64,000 bases of DNA from Arthrinium phaeospermum (lineage: Eukaryota; Ascomycota; Sordariomycetes; Amphisphaeriales; Apiosporaceae): contig QYRS01000002.1 in the NCBI GenBank assembly GCA_006503535.1, positions 2,418,001 through 2,482,000 on the forward strand, given 5' to 3'. A program made the translations under genes and the position numbers. Below the pieces are notes generated by a model, which was given only the letters and a program-made list of their open reading frames with translations, was not told the origin of the DNA and did not search any database. Below, piece by piece: positions 34,423 to 45,488 of the stretch; within the stretch, counting starts at the first letter, position 1; each line of letters begins with the position of its first letter.

Positions 34423-37065
34423 ATGTATCTGCCACGCGAGTTCATTTCGAAACTGTACCTCCACCTCCAGAGAACCCGGCACCCCCTCTCGCCTCCGGTC
34501 CTGGTCCTCGTCGCCCTCGAGCCCGATGCCTTGTGCGCCTGCCGAATCTTGACACGCCTCCTCAAACATGACTACATTCCACACAAGATCCACCCCGTGG
34601 CGGGATATGGCGACCTTGAACGTGCCGGCCAGGAACTCGTGGCCCCCATGATGGAAACCCGCGGCGGCAGTGGAGGATTGGTCATATGTCTTGGTGTGGG
34701 CGGCATGGTCGACATGGGCACGATACTCAACCTCGAAGTAGAAGGGGAAGAAGCAAGCTTCAATGGCGTCGAAGTCTGGGTCTTCGATTCCCACCGACCC
34801 TGGAACCTCAGCAATGTGTTCGGCGGGTACCCCCTAGAGCCCCCGTCCGAAATCTCGTCGAGTTATAAGTCACGCGCACCTGAAGGTGTTCAAGCCGGGC
34901 GAGTTGGACGCGCATACAAACCTGGAAAAGGAGGCATTATTGTGTTCGACGACGGCGACATTGTGGAAAGCCTGACTACCGAACGAGACGCGTACCTTGC
35001 CCTTGTGGATATGCCCGACATAGAAGACGACGATGATCTATATGGCGACAGTGACTCGGAAGAGGAAGAGGAAGAGGAGGTGCCGCAAATAGAACAACCG
35101 AGACCTGGCCAAAAAAGAAAATCATGGTCAGATCGGGACGACAGTAGCGAAGACGATGTTGACAGACCAAAGCAAAGGCGGCGTAGCAATTCGGTAAGTG
35201 ACTACATCCCAATCGCGATTTTAGGCGCTAACATAGCAAAGTCAACTCCCATACCCGACTCTCCACGCCCAGCGCCACGAGGCCTTGTTTCTCTTAGGGA
35301 TCCCGGTATTTTCTCTGACGATGCAGAAGACCCGCCATCAGCAGCTCAGCCCCCAAAGAGACCTTCGGCTCGTGCACTTCGAAGGAAACTCTTGCGAATG
35401 AAGCAGGAGCACGAGACGGTTCTGCGGAACTACTACCGCATGGGAGCATCATATTCCGAACCCATCAGCGCCATGGTCTACTCTCTCGCGTCGGAACTCG
35501 GTAGGGAGGACAACGATCTACTCTGGCTCACGATTGTTGGTGTCACCTCTATGGAGCTTTATGGTCGATCGTCTGCCGGGTTGGCGGTTACTGTCCGCGG
35601 ATCTGACTCGAAACCAATGTCCGGCTGGATGGGTGTCCGTGGAGCCAGGTTGCGCCAACTTCTTCGTGACGAGGTCCGACGTCTAAACCCACCCGAGCTT
35701 TCTTCGCAGAATGGCAGAGTCTCGCCTGCCGAGAGTGCCGGCATTATTCCAACCACAGCACGCAGCCCCGAGGATACATCCATCAGGTTATCGCCTGAGC
35801 CAAAATTCCTCCTCATCAGGCACTGGTCGCTTTATGACAGCATGTTGCACTCACCTTACTTGTTCTCCAGATTGCGGATATGGAGTGACAGCGGACTAAA
35901 GCGACTGCACAAGCTACTCGCCAAGATGGGCGTCAGCCTGGTGCAGTGTAAGCAAAGCTATGTCCATATGGATATGATGCTGAAAAAGGAGCTGAGAACA
36001 AAGCTCCTGAAATACGCGTCGCTCTACAACCTGGACGACATGGTCCCCGCAGCTGAAACGGACGGTCGCGACCGCGCAGGTGCAAAAGATGGCTGGGGAT
36101 TTGTCCGCAGCTGGGGCTGGCGTGCAACGCTTTCTGCCCAAGACGTCGGCGTTGTTATTGGTGCACTTCTCGAGGTCGGCAAACATAACCACGGAGCAGG
36201 CGCCATATCAAGCCAGTCTCTATCTCAGCTGGCAGACCCGGCTGACGTGGCTGACGACCACGGCTTCGCTGAGAGCCAGGAGTGGGTGTCTCGCTTCTGG
36301 GACGCCTATGATGCGCTCGAGGACATAGATGCCCTTAAAGCTGGTCTAACAACGGCCCAATACCTGCACAGAGCTATCTTCCGCACTGGCACGTCACTCA
36401 TCGGCAAGCGGCAAATCAAGCACCTTCTGGCCTTCCGCATGTGTGTCATCAAAGACGGCCCTGACGTGCCGCTCTTCAGCCATCCTGCCGCTTTGACCAA
36501 ACTGGCACTTTGGATCGGCGAAGCCCTTGCGGAGCAAGAACGCGACACCAACGGTAAGCTGGCGCACGGAGGTCGGGGTACTCCTTTAGTAGTGGCGAGC
36601 CTAAACGAAAGCCGTGGTGTATATGTTGTTGTCGGTACGGGTGGTGGCGGCGGCCCGGATCTTGCATTCCTGGACCGGGAAGGGGCCAAGGAGAAGGCCG
36701 CCAAGAAGGAAGCCAAAAATAAAGAGCGCGAAGCCAGGCGAAAGATCCAGGAGGAAAAGCGCGCGGCAAAGAAGGCAGAGCGCCAATCTAAAAACAAAGA
36801 GGACGATGATGATGACGACGACGAAACAGAATCGGAAGGAAGCGACTCGGATTCGGACGATGACTCGGATGACGAGGAGGAACTCGAGGAGAGGCGACGC
36901 CGCGGTTACGGTCTCAACAAATTTGGCAGTGCTTTCCAGGATGTGATAGCAGAAACCAATGCCCGTGTCCGCATCGACAGCTTCGAGCATTGCGTCGTAG
37001 AAGTGCGGAAGGAGGATCTGGCTGGTTTCTTGGAGAGCCTGAGCTCTAAGGCCGTTGTTGGGTAA
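34423..37065 (+). CDS. CDC45: CDC45 replication initiation factor
   Basis: CDC45 binds Mcm2-7 and GINS to form the CMG replicative helicase in the nucleus. The N-terminus (MYLPREFISKLY, then VLVALEPDALCACRILTRLL) is the RecJ-like DHH-related fold of the family, followed by GYGDLERAGQEL and VWVFDSHRPWNLSNVFG. An acidic stretch (GDSDSEEEEEEE) and a basic patch come next. The C-terminal half has the conserved RLRIWSDSGLKRLHKLLAKMG region and a Lys/Glu plus Asp/Ser low-complexity segment before the final KFGSAFQDV. The frame is open throughout (880 codons). However, 35194-35241 is a perfect 48-nt intron candidate (GTAAGT, GCTAAC, AAG) whose removal keeps frame, so I favour exons 34423-35193 and 35242-37065, giving 864 residues. 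Confidence 0.95.
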   Translation: MYLPREFISKLYLHLQRTRHPLSPPVLVLVALEPDALCACRILTRLLKHDYIPHKIHPVAGYGDLERAGQELVAPMMETRGGSGGLVICLGVGGMVDMGTILNLEVEGEEASFNGVEVWVFDSHRPWNLSNVFGGYPLEPPSEISSSYKSRAPEGVQAGRVGRAYKPGKGGIIVFDDGDIVESLTTERDAYLALVDMPDIEDDDDLYGDSDSEEEEEEEVPQIEQPRPGQKRKSWSDRDDSSEDDVDRPKQRRRSNSVSDYIPIAILGANIAKSTPIPDSPRPAPRGLVSLRDPGIFSDDAEDPPSAAQPPKRPSARALRRKLLRMKQEHETVLRNYYRMGASYSEPISAMVYSLASELGREDNDLLWLTIVGVTSMELYGRSSAGLAVTVRGSDSKPMSGWMGVRGARLRQLLRDEVRRLNPPELSSQNGRVSPAESAGIIPTTARSPEDTSIRLSPEPKFLLIRHWSLYDSMLHSPYLFSRLRIWSDSGLKRLHKLLAKMGVSLVQCKQSYVHMDMMLKKELRTKLLKYASLYNLDDMVPAAETDGRDRAGAKDGWGFVRSWGWRATLSAQDVGVVIGALLEVGKHNHGAGAISSQSLSQLADPADVADDHGFAESQEWVSRFWDAYDALEDIDALKAGLTTAQYLHRAIFRTGTSLIGKRQIKHLLAFRMCVIKDGPDVPLFSHPAALTKLALWIGEALAEQERDTNGKLAHGGRGTPLVVASLNESRGVYVVVGTGGGGGPDLAFLDREGAKEKAAKKEAKNKEREARRKIQEEKRAAKKAERQSKNKEDDDDDDDETESEGSDSDSDDDSDDEEELEERRRRGYGLNKFGSAFQDVIAETNARVRIDSFEHCVVEVRKEDLAGFLESLSSKAVVG

Positions 37066-39242
37066 ACAATGAGCCGGAGAACAGGCCGGGGGGTCTTCTG
37101 GAAAGGTTAAGAGTGCCATTTTCAAGCATAAGAGCATATTGCGGCGCGGCGTTTTTGGGGCGAAGGAGAGCTACGGTTCCGATATACCTGTTTCCATTCA
37201 TTTCTGCCGACGGCTCTCGGTCTTGTAGGGGCTACTAGCGGAGGAGAATCGAGGTGTACATTCACGATGCATGGATAATGATGGAGCTTTACGATAGATA
37301 TGACCCGGCTAAGTGGTCGGGCTATATCTATGAAAGGACGCAAGTAAGTACTTGCCAGGGCCATAGACAGCACCATGATAGCATGCCGGCCTGATGAACT
37401 TGTCGAATAATACACTGAATGATAAGCACCTCGAAATCTCTTGGTGACAAATTGGCTGATCAAGTGTTTCCGATTGCCCTGATCTCAGGTAGGGTTCTGT
37501 TTGGTAGAGGCCTGAGGGATATTTGGTCATGTGGCGTAGTCGTGTTGCAATCGAAGATTCTGCCGTATTCGCCGTTGGTATGAAATGAAACCCAGCTCAG
37601 CTGTGACGGGGCCTACAAGACGGCGGCGGTGTTTGTTGTGTTGACAAAACATAGTAGTATAACGATACGAAGACGGGACATTATTCTAGAATGAGCCAGC
37701 CGACTCCATGGCCGCTTTCTCCAAGTGTCGCCGTCGGCTGATCCAGATTCAAATGAAGCAATATCAATCTCAAGGTTTCGCGTAGGACACCCAATTCATC
37801 ACATGCGGCGGGTGGCCACCGCGGCAGATGGGGACGCAGTAACTAACGAACTGAAGTGCTTGCGTATGTGCGTCGTGTGTTTGGGTTGTGGTGCGTTACG
37901 GGCCTATTGGCTAGCAGCTAGCAGCTACCTAGCAGGCCGATCAGTGGCTACATACATAAGGGCACCTGAATTGGTAACAAACGTTGTTATCGTCGTTACA
38001 CAAGTGGACGCCACAGGTCTCAGCGCAACTACTACTGCTGTACATCGTCCAGACTAGGCGATAAGGCGGGCGTCACAGCATGCCGGCAACTAAAGGGCAA
38101 GTAGCAAACCGTTCTTCGGTTAACGACTTGGCAAGTGGAAGCGATCTGGGGGGGAAAGGTGTCGGTCGGTTGGATGCAATGTGCAATGCTATGCATGACG
38201 ATACACATGATGCAGCAGTTACTACCTACCTACCTATCTACATGCTTATACATGCATGATCTTGGTTTGGTTGGGGCCACTCGAGGCAGGCAATTATATC
38301 TCGAGTCTGTACCACGATTTCACAAGGATGAAACTTCAATGGGAAGTCCCCCATCTGCACTCCTCACACTTGCAGCGACTACGGTGTAAACAGTAAACCG
38401 CCGGCTCCTCCAAAGTCTGGAGCATACGACAAATGCATCAACTGCACTTGCATGCGATTCGCCAACCTAGGCAGATAGTACTACTAGGCAAAGTGGTCTG
38501 CCTGTCTTGTCGGACAGAGTTCCGAGGACTCGTGTTACGGGAGGGCGTGAGTCGTATTTCTCTGATTGGGCTCCCTGCGAACGGATCTTCACATGGCGTG
38601 TATTGTAAGTCGCACGTGGGTATCGCACAGGCTATCGCACATGTCAACCTTCGACCTGCATAGTCGTGTTTGGCCGCCCCATCCACAGCAGCTTAGGTCC
38701 CGACCCAGCAAGGGGTCCTACCTGACCCAGGTACTGGTATTTTGCTAGTAGGCAAGAAGCAATAGAAAAGCGGGAGACAGGGATCTCGGAATCTGACACA
38801 AGATAAGGCCATCCATCCACTTTCCTCTGCAGGGTCGCATCCCTATTATCCCGCGAAGAAAGTCGGTCGTGGTAGCTAGAAGAGCCTCAAGAAACGGAAT
38901 CGTGACTACCTACTTCCTTACCCACCGACGGCAGTGGAGGTCCCAGGTCCCCCCTCTGCTTGTTTATTTTTGCTTTCGGTTGATTACCCAATTGATTCGG
39001 GTCTTTCTTTCCCTTCTTTCCTTCTGATTCTCCTCTCCATCCCCCCCTTCCGTCAGCCTCTCAGAACTTTACTTGGCCTGTATCTATGGGAGACAGACTC
39101 TAGCCACGCAAGCCACCGCTTTCACACTAATCGAAATCAACATACCGGGAAACAGCCGAGCGAGCAGGATAGAGCGAGTGCTACTGGCGTACCGGCTCCC
39201 CTGTATAACAGCCTGCGGCTTCCCTCCCTTCCCTGTCCTCCG
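37066..39242 (+). other. Intergenic region
   Basis: These 2.2 kb lie between CDC45 and the next plus-strand gene. Visible are a tandem CTAGCAG duplication near 37911-37925, a short TACC repeat at 38223-38236, and a C/T-rich leader at about 38990-39060. Short open frames have no domain features. No gene is supported. Confidence 0.5.
38223..38236 (+). repeat. Short TACC tetranucleotide repeat
   Basis: Three and a half TACC units occur in intergenic DNA. Similar short TACC runs are scattered through other spacers in this window. Confidence 0.6.
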
Positions 39243-40621
39243 ATGATGGAACAGATCGATCTTTCCACCCTGGCAGGCGACATGTTTAACATGCTGGTGC
39301 CCGAGTCGGTTTCCTCCAAGGTCTCGTCACTGCGCACCAAGAAGCCCCGGAAGACCGCTAGCATCGGCAACCTCAAGAATGCGCCTCCCCCTCCGCAACC
39401 GTCCCGCCGGCGCTCTGCCTCGACCTCCGTCTCGACTGCTGGAACTACTCTTACATCGTCTAGCCGGACCTACGCCGAGAGTGATCTGAGTGCATCCAGT
39501 TCTGCCGAGTCACTGATCTCGGAAGCCGAGTCCAATGCCACCACTCTCTACACCTCGAGCAGCACCTCGTCCTCGACCCGCACATCCATGAGCGGCCGCA
39601 GCAGCCTCAGCAACCTGGAGTACAGCAGGCATCAGTACCAGCAACAGCAACAACAGCAGCTGCAGCAGTTTCAGCAGATGCAACAACAACAGCAACAGTT
39701 GCAACCATTTTACCCACCGCCACCTCAGTACCAGCATTACGCACATCAGCAGCAGCAGCAGCAGCCGCAGCATTACGGTGCCCCCCTAGCGCCCGTCATG
39801 GAGGAGCAGCAGCAGCTGAAGCTCAAACAACTGGCCATGGACTCCAAGGGTAACCCCCATGAAAGCCGTTGGACGCCTTCAGGTGTCAAGTGGAGATATG
39901 CACGCCAAGGTACTTACACGCTCTATGCATCCACTTCCGCCCACTTCTTTTGGAGCTGACTCGCTTCTTCCGCTTCTTCCTTTTGACATGTGATTGGACT
40001 GTGCACTAACGCATCGTGTAACAATCAGGTCAACATCTTACAGCGATAGCGTCGGAAGAGCTGGACGACCCGTCGTTTGAGCGCCGCTCCTACATCGATG
40101 GTGTCGCCTACTACCTGCGGGCATGCCCGGACAACCTTAACGAGCTGGAGACGGACATACTGCTGCGGTCGGCGCCGTTCCTGGCCGAACGACCCCGGCC
40201 GACGCGGCGCATCGCGATCCGGCGCCCGACGGACCGCGGCAAGACGTTCCTGCACCGCGGGGTGCAGCAGGCGGTAGCGCTGGCCATGGTGGCGCTGCAC
40301 GCAATCTGGTGCACAGTGTTGCTTATGGGTCGCATGGGCGTTAGGTACGAGCGCCAGTACAACCTCTCGAGCCAGCTCGTGTCGCACGGGTACTGGTTCG
40401 CCAACAGCGTCGGGAAGCATAGTGTGCACCTGAGCGCAAAGATACAAAAGGCCGGCGACGGCAAGGTCGGCCAGATCGTCAGCGGCCTCGCGGCCTGGAC
40501 CATGGAGAGCTTCACGGGCGGCCTGCAGGATGGCTACGGCGAGGGCATCGTTATGATTAGGGGTCATAACGATACCGAGGAAGGGCACGTTGCCATCGAG
40601 CAGGCTTACCTTGGCGATTAA
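39243..40621 (+). CDS. Gln/Ser-rich protein with one hydrophobic segment, unknown function
   Basis: Two exons (39243-39909 and 40029-40621) give 419 residues. The 119-nt intron runs from GTACTT to ATCAG and completes a Gly codon. Residues 1-130 are Ser/Thr-rich with basic patches. Residues about 130-200 are Gln-rich with interrupted poly-Gln tracts. The conserved-looking part begins at KGNPHESRWTPSGVKWRYARQ and continues through DPSFERRSYIDGVAYYLRACP. A hydrophobic segment (AVALAMVALHAIWCTVLLMG, about residues 300-319) may be one membrane helix, followed by a Gly-rich hydrophilic tail. I do not recognise the family. The start is the first of two adjacent ATGs (39243, 39246). The frame stays open upstream, but that DNA looks like a leader. 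Confidence 0.75.
39634..39836 (+). repeat. CAG/CAA repeats encoding poly-Gln tracts
   Basis: Several runs of mixed CAG and CAA codons encode Gln tracts of up to seven residues, broken by Phe, Leu, Met and Pro. The mixed codons suggest selection for the protein tract or old expansion rather than a fresh microsatellite. Confidence 0.85.
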
Positions 40622-41620
40622 CGAACGCGTGCATATATACGCATGCTTACTTCTACTTATACGAGACGAGACCGGTTCTCTTTTCTCGCTCTTACGCGTT
40701 CCTCGACTATCTCGCTCCCACTTTGGGATTCGTCAGCGTATTTGGATCGGCCATGAATTTTTCCAGGAGAAGGGGATGGGATTGGGCGATTAATGGGAGT
40801 AGGGAACAGAACAAAACCGATTGGAAATTTAGAGAACAGCGATGCATTCGGGAACAACAGCCAGCCAGCCAGCCAGCCAGCACCGGCAGCAGCGCCCACG
40901 ATATATCTGTTGGGTTTGGGGTTTGTGCTTTATCTTCTGTTTTTCCATTCCCTTTGTCGGTCGGTCGTTACGAATCATCATGAGCGTCTACGATTATTTT
41001 TTTCCTTCGAACTTGGGTTACTCAAAATATGCTGTAGTAGTAGGTCTGGACTTATTCTCTCTCTCTTTTGTTTGATAGAAACCATACATACAAGGCACTC
41101 ACTAGGATAACCCATACACTTTGGATCGCAGTATGATCCCTAATCTTTATTAAAAACTTGGTGTTTTCCCCTTTAGTGAACGTGTATGCACTTCGTAATA
41201 AATGCCCACTTGGACATAGATATAGCAAATACAGAAAGTATGAGCACATTGCTTTTCCATATGATCGAGCGATCAAGGCGATGGTAGCTCGTTCATCTGT
41301 GCTTGGCTTGCAGGTTCTACCTACAGTAAGCCGCCTGGTTTTAGTGGAACGTCGGCGGGCCGTAAGAGTCACCCCGCCAGAGTCAGATCGGCATGATCAC
41401 TAATAATGTAACGGTAGCCCAAACAGGCAATAACTGTAGCGGTTGACTTACTACACGCACGCCGATCTTGACCTAAGTTGCTTGCTGCCTGCGTTCCATG
41501 ATCCTCCCTTGTTATAAATTACGTGTGACATAAAAGACACAAGACCGCCGTTTGACATTTGAGAAAGCACGGGTGTGTTTGTATGACTTTCAGCGGCCCC
41601 TCATCTCCCCCAAATCAATC
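40622..41620 (+). other. Intergenic region
   Basis: About 1 kb between two plus-strand genes, with a CAGC tetranucleotide repeat at 40858-40877. It should contain the 3' UTR of the upstream gene and the promoter of the F-box-like gene. No coding gene is seen. Confidence 0.5.
40858..40877 (+). repeat. (CAGC)5 microsatellite
   Basis: Five perfect CAGC units lie in the 3' flank of the Gln/Ser-rich protein gene. The locus is probably length-variable between strains. Confidence 0.85.
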
Positions 41621-42883
41621 ATGGCTCCCGTGACTCTCCTCTCGCTCCCGCCGGAGATCCTGGCGCTGCTTCCCGACCACCTGCACACCATCGAGGATCT
41701 TCTCAGCACCGGCGCGACATGCCGGGCCCTACGCCACGCCATGGATGCCGCGAGGCCACCCACCATCCTGCGGTTGGCGGCGGCGCAGACCCGTATCTTC
41801 TTCCGCCCTTCGCCGCACTATCTCGTCACCGCGGCGGCGCGGGAGCTGGGCCACTGGGCCCGCCAGTCCGAGGCCAACGAGCAGCGGCTGGCACTCAGCA
41901 TGCGGGAAGGGCTCGACGGCCTACTCGAGCTGGCCGCCGGTGATGCGCGGTGCGGGCTGACCATGGCGCGCATCCGCGAGCTGCACGAGATGCGTTTCTC
42001 CCTCATGAACCCCGTCACCGACATCATCGACAAGTGCGTCGGACAGCAGTGGTACGCCACCCCCAACTTTTGGGACGGCGGCGTCGACGACGCCTACACC
42101 ATCGACTCGGCGCCGTCCGAGACGCTGTTCCACCTGGCCATCTACGGCGAGCTGTTCGGGCCGGACCTGGACGCCCTGCTGGACGACCCCGACGACAGCC
42201 CCGCCCACCAAAAAGACCACTACCGGTCCCTCACGCCCGAGACGCGCCTCGAGTACGTCAAGTACAGTATCCCGGACTCGGCCACCCACTCGTGCGGCGA
42301 GTACAACCCTAACAAGACGCGCATTACCACCCCGCCGGATACGCGCCGCATGGTCCACGCCACGGGGCCCTACAGCGGCAACGACTACCGCGGGCCCAAC
42401 CACAACCTCGCGCTGACCTGGACCCTCAATAGCAGCCGGTGGCGGCCCCGCCTGGCCGAGATGCGGAACCAGGTGGCGGGCGTGCCCGAGTTCCGGGAGG
42501 ACTCGGACCCGGGGTGGTGGTACGCGGAAGAAGAACACGCATCATCATCGTCATCATCATCATCGGGGCCTGGATCCTTGAGCAACGCGGACCATCAGAG
42601 CAAGTGGCGCCAGCGGATGTGGGAGAACGTCATGGTGTGCCAAGGCCTCGAGGGTCTGCAGATGCTGCTGCTGCCCCAGTCCAACGACGGCGGGGAGGAG
42701 GAGGAGGAGACGACGGCGCGGCGTGAGCGTTGGGCCGACAAGGTCCGCACCTGGCGCCGGCAGATCGCGAAGCTGGAGCGCGAGCCGGCGCTCGTCAAGG
42801 TCGGGCGCCAGGCTACGCTCGTCTCGCCCTACCTGCTGGGCGATCTTCGGATCTGCGTTAGCGGGTACGTGCCTGGCTCCTAA
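41621..42883 (+). CDS. F-box-like protein, intronless, unknown target
   Basis: The single exon gives 420 residues from the ATG at 41621. The N-terminus (LLSLPPEILALLPDHL, then LLSTGATCRALRHAM) has the F-box pattern, with the hydrophobic core followed by the C-R-x-L-R helix. It probably binds Skp1 in an SCF ubiquitin ligase. The rest has Trp-rich motifs (DPGWWYAEEEH, WRQRMWENVMVCQGLEG) and polar insertions, including a Ser run encoded by TCA/TCG repeats at 42541-42564 and a Glu run at about 42696-42714. A 23-codon in-frame extension upstream begins with an ATG at 41552. It lies in what looks like leader DNA and would push the F-box away from the N-terminus, so I prefer 41621. The coding DNA is strongly GC-rich. 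Confidence 0.78.
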   Translation: MAPVTLLSLPPEILALLPDHLHTIEDLLSTGATCRALRHAMDAARPPTILRLAAAQTRIFFRPSPHYLVTAAARELGHWARQSEANEQRLALSMREGLDGLLELAAGDARCGLTMARIRELHEMRFSLMNPVTDIIDKCVGQQWYATPNFWDGGVDDAYTIDSAPSETLFHLAIYGELFGPDLDALLDDPDDSPAHQKDHYRSLTPETRLEYVKYSIPDSATHSCGEYNPNKTRITTPPDTRRMVHATGPYSGNDYRGPNHNLALTWTLNSSRWRPRLAEMRNQVAGVPEFREDSDPGWWYAEEEHASSSSSSSSGPGSLSNADHQSKWRQRMWENVMVCQGLEGLQMLLLPQSNDGGEEEEETTARRERWADKVRTWRRQIAKLEREPALVKVGRQATLVSPYLLGDLRICVSGYVPGS

Positions 42884-43266
42884 AAGGTAGAAACGGTCAT
42901 GTAGCAGTCCGGGTTGGAAAGACTTCAAATATCAGCGTTGAAATTCTTACGCCATTATCATCGCCGGGTTTAGATGTGTAGTTCTCAATACAAGGGGTAC
43001 ATCTGACCAAGCATACAAAACAATACACTACCTATCGAGTCGTTTCCCATAGAAACCCTGTCCGCCTTTAAAGTCAATCGAGTTGTTCTATGATTGCCAA
43101 TAGCAAGCGTGTGGCTTCGAAGTCTATCAGCAGAGCTATTTAGATTTCAAAAGTTTCAGGTGTCATAAATTGCTAAGTAGAGACTGCCTTAGGTATCTTC
43201 GCGGTTGACGTTAGACCAAGAAACACATATTATGTATCAAGCCATCAAATCCATTTATTTTCTCAC
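42884..43266. other. Convergent intergenic region
   Basis: This A/T-richer DNA lies between the 3' ends of the F-box-like gene (+) and the NIT-9/CnxE gene (-). It presumably holds both 3' UTRs and nothing else is seen. Confidence 0.5.
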
Positions 43267-45488
43267 TCATTCACTCCGAACACCCCCCATCAATAGCGCT
43301 TGTACCTTCTCGCCCTTCTTCTTGGGCGCATCCCCCGCCGGCAGGCACAACAGGGCATTCGCCCCCCTGAGGGACCCCACCTTGGAACTCCTCTGCCCAC
43401 CCGTGCTCGAAGCCATGAGTAACCCATCTCTCCCCACCGTGACAACGGCGCGGTGGTACTCGGGCCGCCGCTGGTCGAGGCCGAAGTCGTGGGCCAGCGT
43501 GACGGGGACCTCGGTCAACCCCGCGGGCGCGACCCCGCACATCTGGTGCAGCGACGGCAGCACGAAGAGGTGGAAGGTGACGAGGGCCGAGGCCGGGTTG
43601 CCGGGCAGGGAGAAGATGACCTTGCGGACCCGCTCGCCGGCGTTGTTCTTGACGGGGACGGTGGCGAACGTGGTCGGCTTCCCGGGCTTCATGGCGACGC
43701 GGCCAAAGTGGATGGTGCCGCCCAGGGACCGCTCGATCGTGGGCTTGAGCAGGTCGAGCTCGCCCATGGACACGCCGCCCGTCGTGATGACCAGGTCCAC
43801 CTGACGGAGCGCGTTCCGGAGCGTCTCTTCGAGGGATCCGGACTGGTCGGCCGCGATGCCGAGGTCGACCACCTCGAAGCCCCACTCCCGCGCCGCCGCC
43901 ATCAGGGTGACGCGGTTGGTGTCGCGCACCTCACCCAGGCGCAGCGCCCCGGGCCGGTCGTGCTCGACGATCTCGTCGCCCGTCGATAGGACGCCGACGA
44001 CGGGCCGGCGGTAGGTCCGGACCTCGCCCACGCCCACGGCCGCCAGGAGACCGATCTCGCCGCCCACGGCCGAGATCTGCTCGCCCTTGCGCAGGATGAG
44101 TGAGTCGGCCTTGATGTCGCTGCCGACCTCCCGGATGTTCTCGCCCTCCTGGACGTTATCCGCCAGGATTTCAACCTCCTTCTCCTCTTTACCGTCGTCC
44201 GTCATGGTCTTGAGCACCGTGTCCTCCACCATGATGACGGACGTGGCACCCGCCGGCAGGGGCGCACCCGTGGTGATCCGGGCGATCTCGCCCTCCTTCA
44301 GCTCCTTTGCTTCCCCCGGTGCGGCATGTGATACGGAAACCACAGGGAACACGCCCTTCATGTTACCGCCTTTGGGCACCACTACCGCGTAACCGTCCAC
44401 TATGCTCGCCCGGAAGGCCGGGACGCTCGCTTTGGCCTTCACGTCCTCGGCCAGGACGGAACCCGGAAGGTCCCTGTTGACCTTGGTCGCCACAACCTCC
44501 GGCGCGGGCGTGTGCTCCTTGATCTGCCCGAGGGCCTCGTCTACAGCGAGCATGGGATACGGCGACTCCCGATTCCTTCGGCTCGGCCCCAACGCCGGGT
44601 CGTTCGACATCGGGTTGGCGCTCGGGGCCGTGTGCCGGACGAGCGCGCCGTGGCCATGGCCGTGGCCGTGTCCATGGCCACCGTGCGAGTGACTGTGGGA
44701 ATGTGCGTGGGTGTGGCTGCTACTACTACCGCCGTGGGAGGAGCGAGAATGCCAGCCTACTGCGCCGCTCATGGTAGGACTGAAGCCCGCGTCAGCCTCC
44801 AGCTTCTTCAAGCCTCCGGCGTGCAGGCTTCTCGAGTCCTGGCCGGCCGCTTGAAGGCAGGCGTGGTGCAGAGTCTTGAGAACGGCCTGCAAGTTCTCCT
44901 TGGCGCCTTTGGGCGACCCAGGAAGGGTGATGATGACGGACTTGTTCCTTACGCCCGCGACAGGCCTTGACATCATGGCAACTTGATATTATCATGTATT
45001 AGTTCAGGATATTTTATAAATAACGGTCTAGCCTTTGAGGCATAATCATAACTTACACGGTGTGACACTTAAGGAAGCCGCAAGCATGCCGTGAACGATC
45101 CCTGGTGCTTGTTTATGGAGCAACGCCGACACAGCCTGCGAGTAACTGGTTAGTATTCATGGTTTACTGCCACTGGATGCAGCATAAATAGTATATAATT
45201 GATTACCTCGGGCGTGTTATCGGCCACCGCAAACCCTGTACCACCGGTGGTCAGGATCAGGTTGATGCCCTCGGGCACGGCCACGTCGGCCCACAGCATG
45301 ATCTGGCGCTGGATCTGTACCACGACATCGGACACGATCTTGGTGTCGACGAGCTGCCACCGACCACCCCCTTCCTGTTCTATCGTGTCTTTCAGAACGG
45401 CCCCCGATGCATCCGTGCTGGGGTCTTTGGCCGCGGTGGTCGAGATGATCAGCAGAGCCACCCTGAGGGGCGGCGATGATGCCGACAT
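43267..45488 (-). CDS. nit-9: Molybdenum cofactor enzyme, Mog-MoeA fusion (NIT-9/CnxE type)
   Basis: Three minus-strand exons (45488-45207, 45135-45057, 44981-43267) give 691 residues. The N-terminal Mog-like domain (residues 1-165; ILTTGGTGFA and TPFAMMSRPVAGVRN) adenylylates molybdopterin. The C-terminal MoeA-like domain (about residues 250-691; VPAFRASIVDGYAV, ITTGAPLPAG, VGVLSTGDEIV, DLVITTGGVSMGE, KPGKPTTFA, FSLPGNPASA) inserts molybdate to finish the cofactor used by nitrate reductase and xanthine dehydrogenase. Domain order is that of fungal NIT-9/CnxE and animal gephyrin and opposite to plant Cnx1. Between the domains lies a His-rich linker (residues 203-237). The splice into exon 3 completes a Phe codon before AMMSRP. 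Loss would be expected to abolish nitrate use. Confidence 0.95.
44632..44736 (-). repeat. His-rich linker coding repeat
   Basis: This segment encodes the His/Gly/Ser linker between the Mog and MoeA domains (HSHSHSHGGHGHGHGHGHG). Fifteen of its 35 residues are His. The CAC/CAT-GGC/GGT units make the DNA repetitive and open to length changes. Confidence 0.85.
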
